This document shows positions 5,636 to 10,048 of a stretch of 10,048 nucleotides of DNA, in pieces. A program made the translations under genes and the position numbers. Within the stretch, counting starts at the first letter, position 1, and each line of letters opens with the position of its first letter. The stretch comes from Bacteriovoracaceae bacterium UBA2428 (GTDB lineage Bacteria; Bdellovibrionota; UBA2428). Below the pieces are notes generated by a model. It did no database searches, was not told where the DNA came from, and saw nothing but the letters and a program-made list of their open reading frames with translations. Location: contig DDRA01000182.1 of the NCBI GenBank assembly GCA_002343545.1, positions 959 through 11,006 on the forward strand, given 5' to 3'.

Positions 5636-6579
5636 CGCGTCGTGCCTCCGCCGGGGTTGCCGCCTTGGCTACGGCCGCCTTGTCCTTGCCCTTGGCCACC
5701 TTGCCATTGACCCTGGCCTTGACCTTGTCCTTGTCCGCCGCCGCCCGCGCCGCCTTGTCCACCGCCTTGGCCGGGTTGTCCGCCCTGACCCTGACCTTGC
5801 CCTTGGCCGGCCCTCGGGGGGACGCCCGCGCCCGGCTTACGGAAAAGCGGTTCGGTCAGGATGAACGACGTCTTGAAGACGACGGGTTCGGGTTTGCGAC
5901 GGCTCGTTTCTTCGACGTCGGGCGTGTATTCCATCTCGACTTCGACGGCCATGGGCAAGACGTCGCGCGTGTCGGCGCTCTCGGTGTCCCATTCGTCGGT
6001 CCAACGCTCCCCCTTGGGATCGTAGAACTTGAAGGCGAGCTTGGAGATCTTGTTGAGCAGCACGACCTTCTTGAGCCGCTCGGCGTCCTCGCGGTCGGCC
6101 ACGGCGATGGCGCGCTTGGATTCGGCGCGCACGAGCGCGTTGTCGTGGATCTGGTAGGTGACGAAGTGCTGTTCGTTCTCGGGCGAATCGGCGCTCATGC
6201 GCTGATGCGACTTCGTGGAGAAGAAGATCTCGGCGCCCTTGCCGCGGAAAACCGTGATGGCGGGGGGCTTCGTGGGAGTGGGTTGCGTGGGGTCGGGGGG
6301 ATTGTTCGGATCGGGCGGGGGCGCTTCCCAGATGAAGTCCTCGGCGACGTGGTGGAAGGCCAGGCGCAGGTCGCGCTCGAGCAGGGCGAAGACCGCGCGC
6401 TGCATCTGCACGACTTCCGTACGGTAGTCGATGTCTTCCTTGGCGTTCATCGTGTTGCGCACCGACTGGAAGGTCGTGAGCGACAGGAAGAAAAGCAAGG
6501 TGATGACGAGCAGGACCTCGAGCAGCGTGAATCCACTTACGCGCGTCTTTAAAGTCTTGGTTTTGCGGGCGCGCGTCAT
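5632..6579 (-). CDS. gspJ: T2SS minor pseudopilin GspJ with Gly-Gln-rich C-terminal tail
   Basis: This is a 315-residue minor pseudopilin of the tip complex. The basic leader MTRARKTKTLKTRVSG is cut after G16, giving mature FTLLEVLLVITLL with Glu at +5. The N-terminal helix continues to about 75 (VQMQRAVFALLERDLRLAFHH), typical of GspJ. A proline-rich insert (about 86-106) precedes the beta-rich globular domain with AITVFRGKGAEIFF, LNKISKLAFKFYDPKGERW and LPMAVEVEMEY. The domain ends near 248, and residues 256-315 are a Gly-Gln-rich tail. The open frame runs on upstream to 6861, but the ATG at 6579 is chosen. It gives a normal prepilin leader, forms ATGA with the gspI stop, and has CGAGG 7 bases upstream. 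GspI, J and K are expected to form the pseudopilus tip. Confidence 0.94.
   Translation of the reverse strand: MTRARKTKTLKTRVSGFTLLEVLLVITLLFFLSLTTFQSVRNTMNAKEDIDYRTEVVQMQRAVFALLERDLRLAFHHVAEDFIWEAPPPDPNNPPDPTQPTPTKPPAITVFRGKGAEIFFSTKSHQRMSADSPENEQHFVTYQIHDNALVRAESKRAIAVADREDAERLKKVVLLNKISKLAFKFYDPKGERWTDEWDTESADTRDVLPMAVEVEMEYTPDVEETSRRKPEPVVFKTSFILTEPLFRKPGAGVPPRAGQGQGQGQGGQPGQGGGQGGAGGGGQGQGQGQGQWQGGQGQGQGGRSQGGNPGGGTTR
5635..5814 (-). repeat. Gly-Gln-rich low-complexity tail of GspJ
   Basis: Codons 256-315 of gspJ are almost entirely Gly and Gln with a single Trp: RAGQGQGQGQGGQPG, then GGAGGGGQGQGQGQ, QWQGGQGQGQGG and the end NPGGGTTR. Gly and Gln codons are mixed rather than one repeated unit. 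The tract follows the folded domain and runs right to the stop, so it should be a flexible tail. It resembles the tract in the adjacent gspK. Confidence 0.92.
6512..6534 (-). repeat. Pseudopilin leader-junction DNA motif, copy in gspJ
   Basis: On the minus strand this 23-base block encodes G-FTLLEV-L across the prepilin cleavage site. It shares a central CTGCTCGAG and most flanking bases with blocks at 7090-7112 (gspI), 7713-7735 (gspH) and 8205-8227 (gspG). The four are diverged paralogous copies of the class III signal, conserved because the peptide is conserved. Confidence 0.7.
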
Positions 6580-7145
6580 GGGCTCGCCTCGGCTTCGGTC
6601 GTGAGTTCGATCTTGGGTTTGGCCGGCGTGAGGTGCGTGACGAGCGGGAAGCTGCGGGCGCGCCCGAACTGTTCCCATTCGATGTCGACCTGGAGCTCGC
6701 CGAAGTTCTCCTTGATCATCTTGTTGAGGTTCGTCAGGACGAGCTTCTGCGACTCGACCTGGGCCTGCGCTTCTTCCTCGTCGATGCCGAAGGTCTGCAG
6801 GAGCTTGACGAGCTGATCGCCGCCCATCTGCAGCTTGCTCTCGGCGAACTTGGCCTTCCACTTGTACTCGGCGTAGGGGGCTTCGAAGCTCCCCGTCTCT
6901 TCGCCGTAGGCCGACGAGATGCCGTCCTTGTCGAGCAGACGTTGGTACTTGATCTGCATCTCGGTCATCTTGGCGCTGCCGAGCTGCACCGCGACGGCCA
7001 GCCGCTCGCTCTCGACGACGTTGCGAAGGCTGATGATGCGTCCGCGCTCGATCGCGACGACGGCCACGCCGAAGAGGGCGATCGCGATGAGGACCTCGAG
7101 CAGGGTGAAGCCGGAATCCGGGCGGCGGAGGCGGGGCGCGCTCAT
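6576..7145 (-). CDS. gspI: T2SS minor pseudopilin GspI
   Basis: This is a 189-residue minor pseudopilin that starts the tip complex with GspJ and GspK. The leader MSAPRLRRPDSG is cut after G12, giving FTLLEVLIAIALFGVAVVA with Glu at +5. The long N-terminal helix continues to about 68. The strands AYGEETGSFEAPYAEYKWKA and LQVDIEWEQFGRARSFPLVTHL match the GspI beta sheet (YxW...V.V.W....). Between them, residues about 100-150 form a charged helical segment (LQMGGDQLVKLLQTFGI, DEEEAQAQVESQKLVLTNLN, KMIKENFG) that makes the protein longer than the usual 120 or so residues. Both ends are coupled by ATGA overlaps, with gspH upstream and gspJ downstream. GGAGG lies 9 bases ahead of the ATG. Confidence 0.93.
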   Translation of the reverse strand: MSAPRLRRPDSGFTLLEVLIAIALFGVAVVAIERGRIISLRNVVESERLAVAVQLGSAKMTEMQIKYQRLLDKDGISSAYGEETGSFEAPYAEYKWKAKFAESKLQMGGDQLVKLLQTFGIDEEEAQAQVESQKLVLTNLNKMIKENFGELQVDIEWEQFGRARSFPLVTHLTPAKPKIELTTEAEASP

Positions 7146-7786
7146 TGCGGAGGCCCTCCCACGGTCGCGCCGGCGGTCGCCGGCTGGATGTTCACCACGA
7201 CGCGGCCCGTGAGGGGCAGCGTCGAGATCTCGTAGCGGGAGACGTTCTCTTTGTCGGCCTCGGAAAGCACGATCGTGGCTTCGTCCACGTAGCCGTTCGG
7301 AAAGGCGTAGATGCTCACCGTGCCCTTATCGACGGGGTCGGGACCGATGCGCCAGGACTTCACCTCGACGATCTTCACGCCACGCGGGATGTCGTCGACG
7401 AGCCCCTTGCCGGCGGGCTTGAAGCCGGGCTCCGTGAGTTGGCGGTCTTCTTCGCGCAGGCCTTCGGCCATGAGGCCGAGCCGCGTGCGGTCGATGGGGA
7501 GGGCGCCGGGATCGGCGGATTCGACCTTCCAGGAAGCGTTGTCAAGGTCGAGGACGATGCGATGCAGGCGGCCGGTCATGACGGCCTGGTCGTAGGTGAA
7601 ACGAATGAGTCCGCTGAAGCGGCGGACCGACGACGAGACGTTCGCGCGGAAAATCCGCGAGAGGCTGGGCGTGACGGTCGTCGTGAGCATGCCCAGGAGG
7701 GCGAGGACGAGCAGGATCTCGAGCAACGTCAAGCCGGAGCGGGAGCTCGCTCCGATCCCCGACCTGACGTTGCGCAAGAAGTTCAT
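7142..7786 (-). CDS. gspH: T2SS minor pseudopilin GspH
   Basis: This is a 214-residue minor pseudopilin. The leader is 18 residues (MNFLRNVRSGIGASSRSG), followed by LTLLEILLVLALLGMLTTTVTPS with Glu at +5. The body matches the GspH/FimT fold. The helix continuation VRRFSGLIRFTYDQAVMTGR is followed by strands RIVLDLDNASWKVES, GVKIVEVKSW and the C-terminal TVSIYAFPNGYVDEATIVLSE, then ISTLPLTGRVVV, the FimT-style end. GspH probably links the tip to the GspG shaft. The ATG at 7786 follows the gspG stop by a 30-base gap with only a weak Shine-Dalgarno (GAGA). That gap is the longest between any two genes of this operon in the window. The stop codon overlaps the gspI start as ATGA. Confidence 0.92.
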   Translation of the reverse strand: MNFLRNVRSGIGASSRSGLTLLEILLVLALLGMLTTTVTPSLSRIFRANVSSSVRRFSGLIRFTYDQAVMTGRLHRIVLDLDNASWKVESADPGALPIDRTRLGLMAEGLREEDRQLTEPGFKPAGKGLVDDIPRGVKIVEVKSWRIGPDPVDKGTVSIYAFPNGYVDEATIVLSEADKENVSRYEISTLPLTGRVVVNIQPATAGATVGGPPQ

Positions 7787-7816
7787 GGCGTTGATCTCGC
7801 GGGTAAGGGCCCGGGC

Positions 7817-8296
7817 TTATTCCTCGCCCGAGGAGATGTCGGCGTTCTGGCCGTCGCCGCCCTCGGTGCCGTCTTCACCCAAGCTGATGATCTTGTACGC
7901 GCGGCCGTCGCTTTCGTACTTGAGGTCGTTCTGCCAAGCGTCCTTGGGCGGTTCTTTCGCGCCGCCGTTGTAGCCGGAGGGATCGTAGTCGCGGCACTTC
8001 TTGCCGACGGTCGGAGCCGTGACGAGGGCCGCGAGGCCCTGCTCGGTGGACGGGTAGGACCCGCAGTCGAGCTTGTAGCGGTCGAGCTCGCCTTCGATCC
8101 GCTTGATGAGGATCTTCGTGGCGCGCACGTTACCGCGGTTGAACGCGGAGAAGACGCGCTGGCCGACGATCGAGAGCACGAAGCCGAGGAGCGCGAGAAC
8201 CATGAGGATCTCGAGCAGGGTCAGACCCCCTTGGCCCGTGGGCCGGGACTTGAGGAGCTCCCGGAAATGGCGGCGGAATTTTGCGACGACGTTCAT
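7817..8296 (-). CDS. gspG: T2SS major pseudopilin GspG
   Basis: This 159-residue protein forms the shaft of the pseudopilus. A leader of 24 residues (basic, MNVVAKFRRHFRELLKSR...) is longer than the usual 6-10 and ends in GQGG. Mature LTLLEILMVLALLGFVLS follows with Glu at +5. The body matches GspG closely: LDRYKLDCGSYPSTEQGLAA at 71-90, LVTAPTVGKKC, PPKDAWQNDLKYES (the PxDPWGNPYxY region, diverged), and the calcium-loop end ISLGEDGTEGGDGQNADI. Cysteines C78 and C101 replace residues that are not Cys in the well-known GspG proteins and could form a disulfide. The ATG at 8296 is preferred over an in-frame TTG at 8323. It has AAAGGA at 8303-8308 with spacing 6, while the TTG would overlap gspF and lacks a better site. 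Confidence 0.96.
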   Translation of the reverse strand: MNVVAKFRRHFRELLKSRPTGQGGLTLLEILMVLALLGFVLSIVGQRVFSAFNRGNVRATKILIKRIEGELDRYKLDCGSYPSTEQGLAALVTAPTVGKKCRDYDPSGYNGGAKEPPKDAWQNDLKYESDGRAYKIISLGEDGTEGGDGQNADISSGEE

Positions 8297-8302
8297 GATG
8301 TT

Positions 8303-8308
8303 TCCTTT
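8303..8308 (-). promoter_or_regulatory. Ribosome binding site deciding the gspG start
   Basis: On the minus strand AAAGGA sits 6 bases ahead of the ATG at 8296 within a purine run (AGAAAGGAAA). It lies inside the 19-base spacer after the gspF stop and settles the start at 8296. Confidence 0.75.
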
Positions 8309-8315
8309 CTTTCCT

Positions 8316-9557
8316 TCAACCAAAGTTCTGCATGTCGAGAATGGGCAGCAGGATGGCCATCACGATGAAACCCACGGCGCCGGCCATGCCAACCAGCATC
8401 AGCGGCTCGAGGGCGGTCGTGACTTGACCCAGCTTCATCTCGACTTGTTGTTCGTACCCCTCGGCGACGTTGAGGAGCATCTGTTCGAGCTCCCCGGTCT
8501 TTTCGCCGACTCCTACCATGTGGACGACGATCGGGGGGAATTCCCCGCTCTGCTTGAGCGTGTACGCGAGGGGGCGACCCTCGCGGACCTGCTCGGTCGC
8601 GGCCTCGACGACCCGTTCAAACGTTGCGTTCGAGACGACGTTGCGCGTGATCTCGAGCGCCGTGAGCATGGGCACGCCGCTCGAAAGGAGCGTGCCGAGC
8701 GTGCGCGCGAAGCGCGACACGCAGATCATGCGGTTCAGCATACCGAAGAGCGGCGCCTTCAGGAGAAAGGCGTCCTTGCGCTCGCGCCCGGCCTTCGTGG
8801 CGATGTAGCGCTGCAGGAGGATCGCGCTCCCGAGCACGCCCACGAGCAGCTTGAAGCCGTGCGCCTGCAGGAAGTCCGAGGCCGCGATGAGAATCACGGT
8901 GGGCGTGGGCAGCGCCTGCTTCGTGTCGTTGAACATGCCCGTGATCGTGGGGACGACCTTGAGCATCAACACGACGAAGATGATCGTGCCGACGACGACC
9001 ATGATGATGGGGTAGGTCATCGCGCCCTGGACCTTGCCCTTGAGCTTGAGTCGGCCCTCGGCGAAGTCCGCGAGGCGCAGCAACACGACGTCCAGCCGCC
9101 CCGAGCTTTCGCCCGCGCGCACCATGTTCACGAAGACGTTGTCGAAGATCTTGGGGAAAGCCGCGAAGGCGTCGCCGATCGTGCGGCCTTCCTTCACGTC
9201 CTGCCGGATGCTCATGAGGACCTTGCGCAGCTTGACGTTGTCGATCTGGTCGACGAGCGCCGAGAGCGACTCGACGATGGGAACGTGGGCCTTCACGAGC
9301 GTGGCGAGCTGCCGGACCATGTTCGAGAGGTCTTGCTGCGAGATGCCGCCGAAGGGCAGCTCGATCCCCGTGGGCTTGCCGGCCTCGCCCTTGGTGCGCG
9401 ACGCCGAGATCCCCGCGCCGTCGGCGGCCTTCACCTCGACGGGGGTGAGTCCCATGGCGCGGGCCTTGGCGCGCGCCGACTTGGGCGAATCCGTGTCGAC
9501 GAGGATCTTCTTGGTGCGGCCGCTCGCGTCGGCGCCCGTGACTTCGTATTGGCCCAC
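8316..9557 (-). CDS. gspF: T2SS inner-membrane platform protein GspF
   Basis: This 413-residue polytopic protein is the central membrane component that couples GspE to pseudopilus assembly. The N-terminus MGQYEVTGADASGRTKK is the usual GspF opening. Two homologous T2SSF domains (about 77-200 and 280-402) carry the paired motifs MVRAGESSGRLD (145-156) and MVGVGEKTGELE (347-358). Membrane segments fall at about 181-203, 232-249 and 384-406, and the C-terminus ends AILLPILDMQNFG. All this is full length and intact. The start is GTG at 9557, 3 bases after the gspE stop. GAGGAG lies inside the gspE end, with a rather long spacing of 12 bases, so translation coupled to gspE is likely. No better ATG lies nearby, and the GTG gives the family's normal N-terminus. 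Confidence 0.96.
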   Translation of the reverse strand: MGQYEVTGADASGRTKKILVDTDSPKSARAKARAMGLTPVEVKAADGAGISASRTKGEAGKPTGIELPFGGISQQDLSNMVRQLATLVKAHVPIVESLSALVDQIDNVKLRKVLMSIRQDVKEGRTIGDAFAAFPKIFDNVFVNMVRAGESSGRLDVVLLRLADFAEGRLKLKGKVQGAMTYPIIMVVVGTIIFVVLMLKVVPTITGMFNDTKQALPTPTVILIAASDFLQAHGFKLLVGVLGSAILLQRYIATKAGRERKDAFLLKAPLFGMLNRMICVSRFARTLGTLLSSGVPMLTALEITRNVVSNATFERVVEAATEQVREGRPLAYTLKQSGEFPPIVVHMVGVGEKTGELEQMLLNVAEGYEQQVEMKLGQVTTALEPLMLVGMAGAVGFIVMAILLPILDMQNFG

Positions 9558-9560
9558 GGC

Positions 9561-10048
9561 TTATCCGTTCTCCTCTTCGAGCTGCGTCATCCGGATGATT
9601 TCCTCGATCGAACTCGTGCCCGAGATGAGCTTGGCGATGGCGGATTCGCGCAGCGAGGTCATGCCTTCCGACACGGCCTGCTTGCGGATCGAGCCGGCGT
9701 CCATGCGCTGCAGGATGAGTTGCTTGATAGGGTCCGAGATGACCATGAGCTCGTGGATACCCGTTCGGCCGCGGTAGCCCGTGAAGCGGCATTCCGTGCA
9801 GCCCTTAGGCCGCTTGATCTCGGTGACGCCGTACTTCTTAAGCAAAAGATCCTTCGACAGGAGCGCGGGCGAGAGAATGTCTTCGGTCGGCTCGAAGGAC
9901 TCGGCGCAGGAGCAAAGACGGCGGATAAGACGTTGGGCGAGGACGCCCACGAGCGAGGAACTCAGGAGGAAGGGCTCGACGCCCATGTCGCCCATACGGG
10001 TGATGGCGCCGGGCGCGTCGTTCGTGTGCAGCGTGGAGAGCACCAAGT
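9561..10048 (-). CDS. gspE: T2SS assembly ATPase GspE, C-terminal part (cut by window edge)
   Basis: About 161 residues of the C-terminal end of the hexameric AAA+-like secretion ATPase are present. The frame is open past the edge, and the codon at 10044-10046 is an internal Leu (TTG), not a start. The visible part begins with the His box region LVLSTLHTNDAPGAITRMGD, then AQRLIRRLC. Next is the zinc-binding subdomain with a CSC pair and CTEC (the second in the family motif GCxxCRxTGYRGRxGIHE), and last the helical C-terminal end SLRESAIAKLISGTSSIEEI. Walker A and B lie outside the window. The first cysteine pair is CxC rather than the CxxC usual in GspE and PilB. GspE docks on GspL and GspF and drives pseudopilus extension. 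It is the first visible gene of the operon. Confidence 0.96.
   Translation of the reverse strand, partial: LVLSTLHTNDAPGAITRMGDMGVEPFLLSSSLVGVLAQRLIRRLCSCAESFEPTEDILSPALLSKDLLLKKYGVTEIKRPKGCTECRFTGYRGRTGIHELMVISDPIKQLILQRMDAGSIRKQAVSEGMTSLRESAIAKLISGTSSIEEIIRMTQLEEENG

Noticed and set aside
4514..5710. A 398-codon plus-strand frame over gspK
   Set aside because: Antisense shadow of gspK. Its low-complexity start is merely the complement of the Gly-Gln tract.
6580..6861. Longer gspJ reading frame starting at 6861
   Set aside because: The extra 94 codons overlap gspI out of frame and would place the prepilin signal deep inside the protein.
7787..7816. GC-rich gap between gspG and gspH as a terminator or processing hairpin
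   Set aside because: Only a 4-pair stem (CGGG/CCCG) can be drawn and no run of T follows. It is too weak to call, although reduced expression downstream of the major pseudopilin gene would make sense.
8297..8323. Upstream TTG start for gspG at 8323
   Set aside because: It would overlap gspF and add nine residues to an already long leader. The ATG at 8296 has a well-placed AAAGGA.
7145..8368. A 407-codon plus-strand frame over gspH and gspG
   Set aside because: It spans two convincing pseudopilin genes on the other strand, and its composition is typical of an antisense frame in GC-rich DNA.

Overview
The window is GC-rich bacterial chromosome, dense with genes and without mobile elements or RNA genes that I can see. 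It is dominated by a minus-strand run of ten type II secretion system (T2SS) genes in the order gspE-F-G-H-I-J-K-L-M-N (transcribed from position 10048 down to 1026). The window cuts off the front of gspE; gspC and gspD are not in view. A GspN of the AsmA-like kind and a GspL whose cytoplasmic half still looks like PilM point to a delta-proteobacterial or Bdellovibrionota-type Gram-negative. That placement is inference from gene style, not from a marker gene.

Layout: 1-166 (minus) is the N-terminal part of a LysR-type regulator. 167-270 is a short AT-rich divergent intergenic region with a dyad and a direct repeat. 271-1029 (plus) is an exported HAD-family (DUF2608-like) phosphatase. 1026-10048 (minus) is the T2SS operon. 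The HAD gene and gspN converge and their stop codons lie in one palindromic CTAG, so no terminator fits between them.

The T2SS genes are tightly coupled. Five junctions are 4-base ATGA stop/start overlaps (gspH/I, I/J, J/K, K/L, M/N), and gspL/M overlap by 8 bases. gspE/F, F/G and G/H are separated by 3, 19 and 30 bases. The products fit together as one machine: GspE is the cytoplasmic ATPase. GspF, GspL and GspM form the inner-membrane platform. GspG is the major pseudopilin and GspH, I, J and K the minor pseudopilins that build and cap the pseudopilus. GspN is an accessory membrane-anchored periplasmic protein.

I did not find a previously undescribed system here. The points that depart from textbook T2SS are lineage-specific add-ons: Gly-Gln repeat tracts in both neighbouring tip pseudopilins GspJ and GspK, a long acidic Gly/Ser tail on GspM, a PilM-PilN-like GspL with intact-looking nucleotide-binding motifs, a helical-looking insertion in GspI, a two-cysteine GspG, and a shortened first cysteine pair (CxC) in the GspE zinc motif.
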